A DNA stretch of 14,503 nt from Fragilaria radians (lineage: Eukaryota; Bacillariophyta; Fragilariophyceae; Fragilariales; Fragilariaceae): positions 8,023 through 22,525 of the forward strand of contig CAAAJI010000761.1 in the NCBI GenBank assembly GCA_900642245.1. The letters run 5' to 3'. Positions 1 to 9,118 of this stretch are shown here, one piece after another. Position numbers and translations under genes: made by a program. Numbering within the stretch: position 1 is the stretch's first letter; every line of letters begins with the position of its first letter. Under the pieces are notes generated by a model. The model was given only the letters and a program-made list of their open reading frames with translations, searched no databases and had not been told where the DNA came from.

Positions 1-156
1 AGGTAATTCTTATGCATGCCACATACTTCATTCATTAAACAATGATTTTATATATCAATTTGTATACATGCCTCACTCACAAACGCAAAATTGTGTGCAA
101 TCTATCGCTTTCTCTTAAGGGTACAATTTCCAGCCATAAACTGCGATTTTACGTTA
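1..156. repeat. Dispersed direct repeat, copy A (right end of a DNA transposon)
   Basis: This stretch aligns without gaps to 12147-12302, with 15 mismatches in 156 positions by hand count (about 90% identity). Similarity stops after the TTA at 154-156. It contains CAGCCATAAACTGC at 131-144, the same 14-mer found near the right end of the pogo-like element, and its inverse is at 11267-11280. The left end is cut by the window edge. I infer the right end of a second element copy in the same orientation. The final TA would suit the TA target preference of pogo/Tc1-mariner elements. Confidence 0.85.
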
Positions 157-616
157 ATTTATCTTTCTATATATTCTCCTAGGCTTGATGTGTTGTCACG
201 CTACACAATTTATGTTTTATTGCTTTTTGCCATTCTTCCTGTTTACTGCATTTCAACTCTCCAAAGCTACTTTACAGGTAAGGGGGATCAACTTCTTCAT
301 TATTATTAAGTATTTAATGCGCTATCTAAGTTGTCGGTCCTCCAATTTGATTTTTTACAACTTGCATTCACACAGACTCTAATCCAGGCCCATATCCTGC
401 TAATTTGGATGATCTCTTTGGTCCATAGGTATCACTAACCCAATATGGGAATTCTCTGTGATTCTTTGGGAGAACATGGCGGAATCAGCAAAACATAGGA
501 AGTTTAACATTACTATTGCCTGTTAGGCACCTAGCATGAAAATGCTAACATTTTAAAAGTCTTGAATTGACTGGGGAAAGGTGATTATGATGTGAGGAGG
601 CTATGTGAAAGTCCCA
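157..616. other. AT-rich spacer with no supported gene
   Basis: No frame here shows convincing coding content. Short open stretches exist on the plus strand, but they are compositionally poor and resemble no family I know. A brief coding-like phrase near 376-430 ends in a stop and has no supported partner exon. Confidence 0.5.
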
Positions 617-922
617 TCAGGGCAAAAACACATGAAAACCTCCGTGATGGCTTTGAGACATAGAAACGGCTGTGTTGGCATGTAAATGGAGCTCAGCAAC
701 AAAAGAATCCCAGCCCATTTCCTCAACCATTCTTTTCATGTTGCTGATGAAAGAGTATCCTCTACTCTTGAAGCCAGCTTTCTGGAAATGACATTTTGAA
801 GCAGTATTGGAATTCTCATAGGCCTCTGCCGGAACCCAATGACCATGGGAATCCCAAAGCTCAGGATACAAGTCTTTAGAATAGCCAGAGCTCAGGTAGG
901 TGCGTCTCTTTACTCCCGGTGT
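617..922 (-). CDS. Unidentified open frame, probable exon or gene fragment
   Basis: The minus strand is open from a stop at 923-925 to the TGA at 617-619, about 101 codons. The composition is protein-like: balanced charge, several Trp and His, and a stretch reading YPELWDSHGHWVPAEAYE. The C-terminal part is His-rich and ends HHGGFHVFLP. There is no ATG in the upstream half. The first in-frame ATG is at 737-739, too late to explain the coding-like part before it, so this is either a 3' exon whose upstream splice site I cannot place or a relic inserted with the neighbouring transposon debris. I do not recognise the family. It lies on the same strand as the decayed copia element and downstream of it, but does not match integrase, reverse transcriptase or RNase H motifs that I know. 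Confidence 0.3.
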   Translation of the reverse strand, partial: TPGVKRRTYLSSGYSKDLYPELWDSHGHWVPAEAYENSNTASKCHFQKAGFKSRGYSFISNMKRMVEEMGWDSFVAELHLHANTAVSMSQSHHGGFHVFLP

Positions 923-1193
923 TCACTTCTTCACAACAGAAGAGCTTGGTTACAAAAATTAATGGACATCACTTCTCTTTCCGTTTAATCAGTGATTGAT
1001 TAATCTTGAAGATGAGTGGCAAGAAAACACAGTATAATCATAGTTAATCAGAACAGTCGATCGACTATGCCTTACATTGCTGAACAACAGAGTCATCAAT
1101 ATCAAAATAGATTGACAACCCATGGTGATAATTCCCATCGACCGAAAAAACGGTAACTTCACGTAGAATACGTAAGGCAATACCTTTTACCAA

Positions 1194-1239
1194 TTTTCAG
1201 AATTGAAAATTATGGGTTTTCAGAATTGAAAATTATGGG
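1194..1239. repeat. Perfect tandem duplication, 2 x 23 bp
   Basis: Units 1194-1216 and 1217-1239 are identical (TTTTCAGAATTGAAAATTAT followed by GGG). Each unit contains the near-palindrome TTTTC-AGAATT-GAAAA, so it could fold into a small hairpin. It sits just beyond the 3' end of the decayed copia element. Confidence 0.9.
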
Positions 1240-1509
1240 GGGATCAAATTCTTCCTCTACCCGCTTTGAACTCTAATGCCATATTCCATTGCATCCAGAT
1301 GGACCTTTCATACCTTTCTGATTATGTGCCGGAAATTGGTGCTGTTCATGCATTGTCATTCACGTTTCATAACTGTTTAGGTGTGTTAGGTGAACTAACT
1401 CAATGATTTTGTCGAATCCCTCTTTTTGATTCATCTCACTTAGCTTTACCTTTTTTCTCACATTATCTAGAGAGATAATTTTCCTAAATTTTCGTTCATG
1501 CCTTTCACT

Positions 1510-2034
1510 TCATTGTGAGGTGGATGACTTTTCCGTTTTTTTCACTTCTTCCATTAGGAAAAAACTTCATCTCGTTGACGAAAATGTATCCTCTATCGCA
1601 AGCCAGAACTTGAATTGCCCAAAATTTCCACCTTCACCAAGCATATAACAATGCATTGTTTCTTTGACAAATGCGGCAATTTTGCGGGATTTCTTAGTGA
1701 TACTCTTTTGACCCGCGTCTCCTTACATATAATTGTCACGGTTCTCAAGTTGTTGAGTAAACTTGATTCCCATTGATTTTGTTTTTAATGTTGTTTCTGT
1801 GGAAACATGTCCAAATCTCACCTAAAATTCTTTGCATTTATCACCCATATTTACTGCTATCATAGCTTTTGTTAATTGATTTCCTTCCCAATTTTATATC
1901 CAAAAAATAAACTTAGCCAGTTTTTATTAAGTTATCGAACGCAATTTTGAAATCTGTCTTCCTAGCAGTAAGTTCTTTTGCTCTTAAATGGATTGCAGCA
2001 CCTTTTTTGCAAGGTTATCCCAAGCCTGATGGAT
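1510..2034 (-). mobile_element. Decayed Ty1/copia retrotransposon fragment (gag end, GAG-pre-integrase, start of integrase)
   Basis: One minus-strand frame reads through this region. It begins with the gag-like phrase HQAWDNLAKK near 2030-2000. Next comes a GAG-pre-integrase-like stretch with VRFGHVSTETT (about 1821-1790) and AGQKSITKKS (about 1715-1687). It continues into the integrase start with FKFWLAIED (about 1611-1585) and SFFLMEE. Established copia proteins carry the order RLGHxS, then xKxxQKxxxK, then GxxKFWLLxxDD, then WSFFLK. The frame has stops at 1984, 1894, 1822, 1723, 1567 and 1510; the one at 1567 replaces the Trp expected before SFFL. I see no frameshift between 1900 and 1510. 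Gag passes almost directly into pre-integrase, so the zinc knuckle and protease appear deleted. Fainter similarity may continue to about 1260. It cannot make a product. Confidence 0.75.
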
Positions 2035-2075
2035 TTTTATGTTCTACTCCCGTATTTTATCCTTTTTCCACATAG

Positions 2076-2216
2076 AGTTTCTTAGATTCCCAATTTAATT
2101 TAATCATATTGTTGATCCATTTCCCGATCTACGTTTTGCATGCTTTTCCTTTTCAGGTTAGCTAAGTTTCTTAGATTCACATTTTTATTTGCCATGATTA
2201 TTGTTGATCCATTTCC
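2076..2216. repeat. Degenerate tandem duplication of about 50 bp units
   Basis: AGTTTCTTAGATTC at 2076-2089 recurs at 2165-2178, and TTGTTGATCCATTTCC at 2109-2124 recurs at 2201-2216. The order is the same and the spacing nearly so. The two units start 89 bp apart, with a diverged middle. They lie on the upstream side of the decayed copia element and may be a duplicated piece of its 5' region, which is inference. Confidence 0.75.
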
Positions 2217-2762
2217 AATCAAATTTTCAAATGTTTTACCTTCTCATCAAACAGGTTGTCATCACTATTGGTGATGTGATTTAAGTTCCGCTATCAGTTA
2301 TGCAAGTCTTCTAATCCAGGAATTCAATTAATTCAGAGAGCAAGCTGACTAAAATCTAAATGTTTAACAATCGCCAAAATCCGGGTCGTGTCTTGTTGTA
2401 GAAATCTAGATGTATCCAATATGCAGATCCAGGTTTTGGTCGTATTGCATTTTGTTACCTGGATTAGCTAAAACTAAACAAAAGTTGATCACTGATTGAT
2501 ATCCAACTGTCTTTGTCAGTTCTCAATTGCGTGTGTTTCTATTGAAATGAAATTACATTTGAGCTAGCCTAACTCATTAAACTGATACCTGACACAGCCT
2601 TGCAAATTCAAATAGTCAATGAATCTCTATGGTGCATTCATTGACAATAATCATTATTACACCATTCCCCTTTAAGACATCTACTCGATACAGCCGAGCA
2701 ATTTAATTTTCAAGCAATAGTGGAAAGGAGCAACTAAAACTCACTACACGCTCTCTAATTGA
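2217..2762. other. Spacer with no supported gene
   Basis: This stretch lies between the retrotransposon debris and the 3' end of the TPR gene. No frame on either strand looks coding. It would carry the 3' untranslated region of the TPR gene at its right edge. Confidence 0.5.
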
Positions 2763-2768
2763 TTTATT
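2763..2768 (-). promoter_or_regulatory. AATAAA hexamer just after the TPR stop codon
   Basis: The minus strand reads AATAAA 3 bases past the TGA at 2772-2774. The match is exact. It is a possible polyadenylation signal, but it lies so close to the stop that chance is a real alternative in AT-rich DNA. Confidence 0.3.
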
Positions 2769-2771
2769 TAT

Positions 2772-4793
2772 TCATTCTGATAAAGTAATTTTCTCATGAT
2801 CAAGCCTTGCTTTTGCTTTTGCGAGATAGGACTTGCTTGCTGAGCTATCCGGGTCATGTTTAATGGCGTCCGTGTACGCCTGAATAGCTCCTGCATAATC
2901 TCCCATGAAAAAGCGTGACAACCCTAGCCGTGCGTGGGCTTTACCGTACGAAGGATTCAACACCAAACTCTTCATTGAATCTTCCTCTGCTTCCTCATAT
3001 CTTTCAAGATAACACAGAGCAGCCGCTCGGTTTGAATAGTAGACATGTGAATTCTTACCGTCAGTACAAAGGTTTATTGCTGCTGTGTAAGCATCCACTG
3101 CGGGTAGATATTCTTTGCTGGCCATAAAAGTATTTCCTTTCAGCTTGTATTTCTCTGCTTCTTTCTCGTCAATTATTTTCCTCCTGCAATCTTCATTGTC
3201 GAAAGAAAATGCTGAAACTCTTCCTGATTTCACATTTTCAGCTTTCTCCATTTCACTTACTACGGAAAAAGCCGAATCTTTTTCTTCGAGAGACTTGTCC
3301 TTCCGGGCTAAACGTCGCCCAGCTTTTTCTAAATAATTCCTTGAACTTTTGTTCTCTGGATCGTATTTCAAAGACACTGTGTATGCCTCCACCGCTTCTC
3401 TGTAGTTTCCAAGAAGGAAATGAGCCAATCCTAAGCGAGCATGGGCCTTTCCGTAATCAGGTTTCAGCAGTAAGCTTCTTTCGGAGTCTAACACGGCCTC
3501 TTGAAACATCTTCATACTCAAATAAGAAGCAGCTCGATTGGAAAAATAAACATGACTTTGTGGTCCTGATGGACAAAGCTTCAATGCAGCAGTATACGCA
3601 TCAGCTGCCTCGCGATATTCTTTTCTTTGCATGTGTGCATTTCCTTGTAATTTAATCTTTTCTGCCTCTACTAGGTCAGCATTGTTATGCATGAAAGATG
3701 CCTCAAACTGAGATTCCGAGACAAAGTCAACCTCCTTTGCATGAATATTGTCATGACTGGATACATTACACTCGTCGACATAATTGGGACCATTGGCTGA
3801 GGCAGGTTTATGTGTGACAAGACTGGAAGCATCCATCTCAACAGCTTGCAAGCTTGAAACAAGGTTCTCTCGATACCTTCGCTGACGATTGGCGGCTGAA
3901 ATTGCCATATCTAGACCTGAGTTAAGTGAGGTTAATCTCATGTCATGCTCCGCTTTGATTGCAAGCTTTGCCCGAAACTTAGCGACAACTTTGCGATATC
4001 TTTCCTCGTAGAGCTCCATGGCCTTTTTTTGACGAAAGCTCTCTTCTTCTGGGTCATCCCGTTTTCCATCAGTATCAGGATCATAGAAGAAGCCTTTCGC
4101 CCGTACTGCTTCAACGAATTGCTCAAAAAGCGGAGACTTTATCATATCGCGTTCTGCATCAAGTCGACTACGTGCTCCTAATACTGTCAATCCAGCGGCT
4201 GTAATTTCCCCGAGTGTTAAAGGTCCGTTCATATGCTGTGCTGAACCCAAACCATTGAGATGGTAGAAGCGATGGGAATTACTTGGATGCGTATCATCGT
4301 AAGAGTACCACGAAAGAGAATCTGTTTTCTCTTCTTTTTTTTCTTCAATTTTTGCCTCTTGAAGCACGGAGTTATCATGATCTCGCGGATATAATATTTC
4401 CTTATTTATCGAGTTTAGAGATGGAAGTTCGATGGAATTCCCGGTCACCTCTAGGTCTTGAATAGAGCAGACTTCGCAATTAATGGTATTGGCTTTGGCC
4501 TTATTAAACCACGGATCATTTCCAGCTTCACTAGACGAAAGAAGTTGAGGAGGCTTAAGGAAACAACGATTTAATGCATATACTGCAACCGACAGATAAT
4601 CTGGATCGATGCCTTCGACAGCAACCAACTGATTCTCAGAAAATGAACGACGAAGATCCCGCAAGTAATCTAAGCACAATAGAACTTGGTGAGACTCCGT
4701 TAAATGATTCTCTGCATCGAGTTCGATTCCACCGGCGACCTCCTGCGGTGCTTCATCTGTAGAAGAAGGATTTAGATGACAGAAATCTTGCAT
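2772..4793 (-). CDS. SGT-like co-chaperone with two tandem three-TPR carboxylate-clamp modules
   Basis: This is an intact 673-residue frame with ATG at 4791-4793 and TGA at 2772-2774. Residues about 33-80 (a stretch with CLDYLRDLRR and SVAVYALNRCF) resemble the N-terminal dimerisation helices of SGT proteins. Residues 190-310 are a charged, probably helical linker that I cannot name. Two similar TPR modules follow, at about 377-497 and 545-664, each with three repeats. Each module keeps all five carboxylate-clamp positions known from Hop and SGT: K381, N385, N419, K449, R453 and K550, N554, N588, K618, R622. Such clamps bind the C-terminal EEVD of Hsp70 and Hsp90, so a cytosolic chaperone adaptor is the likely role. 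Ordinary SGT proteins are about 300-350 residues with one TPR module, so this one is about twice the usual size. No signal peptide or membrane segment is visible. The family call is firm for TPR and tentative for SGT. Confidence 0.9.
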   Translation of the reverse strand: MQDFCHLNPSSTDEAPQEVAGGIELDAENHLTESHQVLLCLDYLRDLRRSFSENQLVAVEGIDPDYLSVAVYALNRCFLKPPQLLSSSEAGNDPWFNKAKANTINCEVCSIQDLEVTGNSIELPSLNSINKEILYPRDHDNSVLQEAKIEEKKEEKTDSLSWYSYDDTHPSNSHRFYHLNGLGSAQHMNGPLTLGEITAAGLTVLGARSRLDAERDMIKSPLFEQFVEAVRAKGFFYDPDTDGKRDDPEEESFRQKKAMELYEERYRKVVAKFRAKLAIKAEHDMRLTSLNSGLDMAISAANRQRRYRENLVSSLQAVEMDASSLVTHKPASANGPNYVDECNVSSHDNIHAKEVDFVSESQFEASFMHNNADLVEAEKIKLQGNAHMQRKEYREAADAYTAALKLCPSGPQSHVYFSNRAASYLSMKMFQEAVLDSERSLLLKPDYGKAHARLGLAHFLLGNYREAVEAYTVSLKYDPENKSSRNYLEKAGRRLARKDKSLEEKDSAFSVVSEMEKAENVKSGRVSAFSFDNEDCRRKIIDEKEAEKYKLKGNTFMASKEYLPAVDAYTAAINLCTDGKNSHVYYSNRAAALCYLERYEEAEEDSMKSLVLNPSYGKAHARLGLSRFFMGDYAGAIQAYTDAIKHDPDSSASKSYLAKAKARLDHEKITLSE

Positions 4794-5612
4794 AGTTTAA
4801 AATACCAGAATGGTGAATTGATGATTTGAGAGAAATTTGGCTTTGCGAGTGCGCAGTGTTCGCTGATTCATGAGGGGATAAGAAACTCCATATGAATGAA
4901 TTTTAAAATAACGTCTTTTATCTCAAAAAAGATTAATACTCATTTTTAGGAATGTGTATAATGACATGAGTTCATGTTATGAAGTAGGCGGGCGTGAGAA
5001 ACCCTGGATTTTCGCCCAATTCTGTGAGACCGAATTAGCCTTAACCCTACCTCAAATGGATGTTAAATTCATGCGACGAATTCTTTTTTTCTCAAGTAAG
5101 GGAAGAAATTTTTAGCAGGCGTCATCCACAACATCCACAGCTGAGGTGTAGATGTTACAATATACTTACCCACTCAGATTATGAACTAAGTAGCTTGAAG
5201 ATTTAGGCAATTCAATAATACAGATGACTCAAAATCGGACGGTGAAGGATGGAAGTAGTGCTGCCAAAGAAATAAGTTTTGTATATTGGCTAAGAATTTA
5301 ACTTTCTGAAAAAGCCTAAGCTACATACTAAATCGTTTTTTGCTTCAAACAGTAGACAGAAAACGAGCAGAAGCCAGACCAAAAGCACAAGGAATCAGAA
5401 AATACATTTTTTAGGGTTCAGAGTGACCTAACTTGACTGAAGGATAAGGAAGCTAATACCTAACACATTAGGTTGTAAACAATAACAGTTTAACAATAAA
5501 ATATTAACGAAGAGATATGTGAGTGTACCTGTATAAGGAGACGTCCTGTACCGTTAGTGCATAGTAAATAGTAGTAGAATCAAAATTTTCTTATAATTTC
5601 TCATCTAGCTAT

Positions 5613-5635
5613 GGATAGTTTCAGGTAAACTATCC
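5613..5635. repeat. Perfect 9-bp inverted repeat with 5-nt loop
   Basis: GGATAGTTT at 5613-5621 and AAACTATCC at 5627-5635 flank the loop CAGGT. No T-run or adjacent gene end suggests a function. Confidence 0.5.
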
Positions 5636-6019
5636 CATTACATATCTACCCCGAGTTTGCCTATTACAAATAGTTCAATAGTTACACTTAGTAAAGGTTA
5701 AGTATTTTTCATAAATGGAAAGTATCGTTATACAATCCAGCACCGGATCCAATTTAGGACGGCTACAATAATGTTCTAAATAAAGATATAATTAAGGAGT
5801 TAGTTCACTTATAACAAAGAGTCTAAGGTCTAAACCGAGTTTATCCTTCTTAACCACCACCTTGTACTTATGAACAAGTTGAAGAGACTTGCCTAAACAG
5901 TTGGGAAGAAGCTTTAGAACAAGATCTAAATTCTTTAAGAGAGCCTAACATCTCTTGAAAAGGGACAAGAAGTTCTCCCTGAGAGAAGTTCTAAGACTAG
6001 GCAAGACTAAGGAAAAAAC

Positions 6020-6055
6020 ACACAATCAAAAATTGATAATAATTTATGATTGTGT
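6020..6055. repeat. Perfect 9-bp inverted repeat with 18-nt AT-rich spacer
   Basis: ACACAATCA at 6020-6028 pairs with TGATTGTGT at 6047-6055. It could form a hairpin or be a miniature element scar. There is no other support. Confidence 0.4.
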
Positions 6056-6899
6056 TGATTATATATTTCACCATAGAGCACATAGTTTGTCAGTTATACA
6101 AAACAGTGATCTTCACTAATACTGGAACATAGTTTGCCTACTCATTAAGGCTTGAAGAGAACTGTCTCATTGTGAAAATTATTGATTGACGTTCCCATTG
6201 TAGCAAAATTTATCTTTAGGAGTATACAATCAGTTTCAAATGGAAATTCAGATTTTAAGGAGGGGTTAAAAGCTTTGCAGTGTCCTAAGTATCCTGAAAA
6301 ACCTATTATGCTATCCTATTCCAAAATAAAGGCAAAACAATGAGGATAATAAAAAAAATTAAGGATTTCTTGATAATAAGTCTTTTTTACCTTGACGTAC
6401 TGAGCATTATCACCTTGAAAATTGTTCATATCCAGATTTATTTTTAGACTAACATTTCATACCTCAAAGTACGAAATAGATTTCTATTCACATTTTAAGA
6501 AAGCTTATACATTTTAATCTTTCATGCCTCGAACAATTGTGCGCAGTTCAATCTTGTTACTCGTAAGAAAAGAAGATAAAATTAAGCAGGTAATCGAGAG
6601 GACATGCTTCTGTTCAAAATTGTATATTTCTTATAAAAATCTTGCACTCTGAAAGGCAATTAGGTGTATTTAACCCTTCAAAATTTACAATAAACCAACA
6701 TTAAAGAACTTACCATTACATAACGAAACCAAGAACATTCCTTACGTTGTCCAGTTGTCGACCAACCGTGGCACAAAGCATACATTAAACAGTCACCAAG
6801 CATCATCCAAATTAAATGGAGAATATATCCACCATCCAAAATCCAATATGATATAAGGCAGCATCAAAACACCAAAGGCAGCCAGGTGCTTGTTTCTAT

Positions 6900-7007
6900 A
6901 TGGCAGATACCATTAGGGGTGAGGGATTAGATCCTCAAGTCTGCTTTCGCTTCTTGCAAGATATTGATGATGCATGGAAATACCTTGCTCCAGGTCTGGC
7001 ATTATAA
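6900..7007 (+). CDS. Short coding-like open frame of 35 codons, unidentified
   Basis: ATG at 6900-6902 starts a 35-residue frame ending in TAA at 7005-7007. The composition is unusually protein-like for this AT-rich spacer (it includes RGEGLDPQVCFRFLQDIDDA). The same frame is open a further 16 codons upstream, back to a stop at 6849-6851, so it could be an exon or gene relic rather than a small gene. I do not recognise it. A second plus-strand frame is also open across about 6735-6930, which weakens the coding argument. Confidence 0.2.
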   Translation: MADTIRGEGLDPQVCFRFLQDIDDAWKYLAPGLAL

Positions 7008-7588
7008 ACGTTTTCCCATCATAGTTTGTGTCATCAGGAATTGAGTATAGTCATCCGGTTCTTACCGCTAGTATTCAAGACAATTAGATCATATTTGTCC
7101 ACCATACTTTTATTCCTTTACATCTTTTTTCAATAACACTCACCATTCTAACTTTATCTTAGGTGTCTTAAACTCTTTTTTCTTCTTTATCAAGCATCTA
7201 AGGTATTGATGTTGCTTTTACCTTGATTCTCTACCAGATTTTTGAAAACAACTCTTTGTGCTAGCTGATGAATGCTCAGGAGCGTTCGATTACTTTCTTG
7301 AATTTATTTATTAGGTTTTCATTATGTTGCAATGATTGCAAGGAAATTCGAAAGGACCATTAATCTGAGAGAATCTCAATGAAGCAATGAGGGGAATCAC
7401 CCATTTTTCCAAATCTTTTTTTCCCCTACAAATGATGGCTATAAACCTCCTGATGAATATGTCATCTTGAATATATGTTAAAGCAAGGTAAGAAATGGAC
7501 ATACTTCTACTATACTGCTGTTGAAGACTCAGGGTAATTAACTATCAATTGAAAAGTTCCTCGCAAAAATTCAACACTGACTAAAGGG

Positions 7589-9118
7589 TTATGTTAGGGT
7601 ATTTATGAAGTCATCAAGCTCATTTGTGTGGCCACCTATGGCAGTACCAATCGGAAGCACTACAGGGCGCGCAATGTCTAGAATTAAGACGATTCGCTCT
7701 TGTTTTGAGTAATTGAATGCTCTATGAACCTTTGAGTCATCAAAGCATATCAATCGTCCTTCCTCATGTGTCTCTACAACCCCGTCCACCCATGTGCCGC
7801 AGAGTCCTCCCGAAGGTACGACAAGAGGAAGGTGAATCCGATACACGTAATTTGCGAGATCCTCCCAACCAGTGTGCGCCTCAAGTACTGTTTCTGGACT
7901 TAATCTACTGAACAAGGCAGTGCGAAGATGATCACCTAGGTGTTCCTTTAGCAAGGAAACTGTCTCCACCACAAACGCGCAAGTACTATGAATCCATTTT
8001 CTGTTCTCTATCTTATTTGCTGGGAAACAATGACATAGAGGAAACACAGTCCATGGCGCAGCGTCGTCAGAAATCGAAGTAGATGAATAATGATTTTTTT
8101 CAGGCCAGGCTGGCCATTGTGGGATCGCTAAGGCTTCCATACGAATGCTTTCAAAGCGATTTAGTATCGGTTCCATCAAATCTCTATATTCTTGTTGGTG
8201 GTTAAGGTAAGGAGGAGCAACTTGTCGCAAAAAGATGGGAGGAAAGGTGTCTTCGTTTTCCAATCTATTGTTGTCCTCAATCTCATCCAGTATTCTGTAG
8301 GTTTCCCACAAGCAACCATCTGGAAGAGAAAGTAGAGGATTCATAACATTTACTACCGAAAAATGATCTCGAGGTGGCATCATCTTGTAAATCAAAAGTG
8401 TCGCTTTCTCAATTGTAAAACTTTGTTTTATGGGGGTTTTAGATCTCATCCACCATTGTGGTTCATGTGCAGGAATTTCAAGCCTTGATATCGAATGAAG
8501 AAAGTATGATGGACATGCATCTGTTGTACGAAAACTTTCTAGGACTTCAGACGAGTTCTTTGTAACAATAGCAATATTGCTAAAAAGACCTTCGTCATCA
8601 GTTTCCCTCCAAGGAGATGCATAGTGAGATGATCCCATAATGGATCTCAAAAAATGGCAGCATTCGGATGGGGAGTTTAGCTCGAAATGAACATCCCTTA
8701 AATCAATCCACAACATATTTAGAGCTTGCTCTTTACAGCTTGATATTGCTGACTTTTTGTCCCTATTCCATAAACCATGAGGTGGATCAGGATAGTCGCA
8801 AAAGTCGTCCATACATAAAACTTGATTCAATCCATGAAAGCATAATATTCGTATAGATGGATCGATTCGTGGTGTGTCTTGATCATCTTCTACGAAATCT
8901 TCAACAATACCAAGCCTTGTCTCGAGATGAATTGTAGGTAATCGACATTGAAGTAAATTACAGTCATCTCGGGAGCATATCACGTCTTCCAATGAGTTCA
9001 AATTTCCCTTGGTGCCGACCGTAAAGCTCTCAATCACTTCCTCAAGATCACGACAGGTAATTACCGTCTCGGAAACTAATTTTGTTGCAATGAACCTTCC
9101 TTCCAAGTATACGTTCAT
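7589..9118 (-). CDS. Aspartyl/asparaginyl beta-hydroxylase-type 2-oxoglutarate dioxygenase with long N-terminal region
   Basis: The frame runs from ATG at 9116-9118 to TAA at 7589-7591, 509 residues. It is open upstream to 9242, but only non-ATG codons lie there, so the first ATG was chosen. The C-terminal domain (about residues 356-485, DNA 7664-8053) has the beta-hydroxylase signature: HTG with H415, YRIH with R427 and H429, DDSKVH with H465, and ERIVLILD with R475. By analogy with animal AspH (H679, R688, H690, H725, R735), H415 and H465 bind Fe(II), and R475 with H429 contact 2-oxoglutarate. The spacing from the second His to the Arg is 10 residues, as in AspH. The enzyme would hydroxylate an Asp, Asn or related residue in an unknown substrate. 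The first 350 residues match no domain I recognise. There is no signal peptide or membrane anchor, so a soluble location is inferred, unlike ER-anchored AspH. The gene is divergent from the spliced gene at 9440. Confidence 0.85.
   Translation of the reverse strand: MNVYLEGRFIATKLVSETVITCRDLEEVIESFTVGTKGNLNSLEDVICSRDDCNLLQCRLPTIHLETRLGIVEDFVEDDQDTPRIDPSIRILCFHGLNQVLCMDDFCDYPDPPHGLWNRDKKSAISSCKEQALNMLWIDLRDVHFELNSPSECCHFLRSIMGSSHYASPWRETDDEGLFSNIAIVTKNSSEVLESFRTTDACPSYFLHSISRLEIPAHEPQWWMRSKTPIKQSFTIEKATLLIYKMMPPRDHFSVVNVMNPLLSLPDGCLWETYRILDEIEDNNRLENEDTFPPIFLRQVAPPYLNHQQEYRDLMEPILNRFESIRMEALAIPQWPAWPEKNHYSSTSISDDAAPWTVFPLCHCFPANKIENRKWIHSTCAFVVETVSLLKEHLGDHLRTALFSRLSPETVLEAHTGWEDLANYVYRIHLPLVVPSGGLCGTWVDGVVETHEEGRLICFDDSKVHRAFNYSKQERIVLILDIARPVVLPIGTAIGGHTNELDDFINTLT

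Larger units (their letters stand above)
4794..7588. other. 2.8 kb AT-rich intergenic region
   Basis: No long gene is visible on either strand. The left end should hold the promoter and 5' untranslated region of the TPR gene, and the right end the 3' region of the hydroxylase gene. Inside are two perfect inverted repeats (5613-5635, 6020-6055) and one short coding-like frame (6900-7007), listed separately. The stretch is large compared with the other spacers and may contain unrecognised old transposon sequence, but I found no diagnostic motif. Confidence 0.5.

Noticed and set aside
376..430. Short coding-like phrase ending in a stop on the plus strand, possibly a last exon
   Set aside because: It is only about 17 codons, with no partner exon or homologue, so chance cannot be excluded.
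3209..3655. 148-codon open frame on the plus strand inside the TPR gene
   Set aside because: It is antisense to a well-supported gene, has poor protein character, and follows from the codon bias of the real frame.
7311..7502. 63-codon minus-strand frame downstream of the hydroxylase
   Set aside because: It has low-complexity, unremarkable composition and lies in the expected 3' untranslated region.
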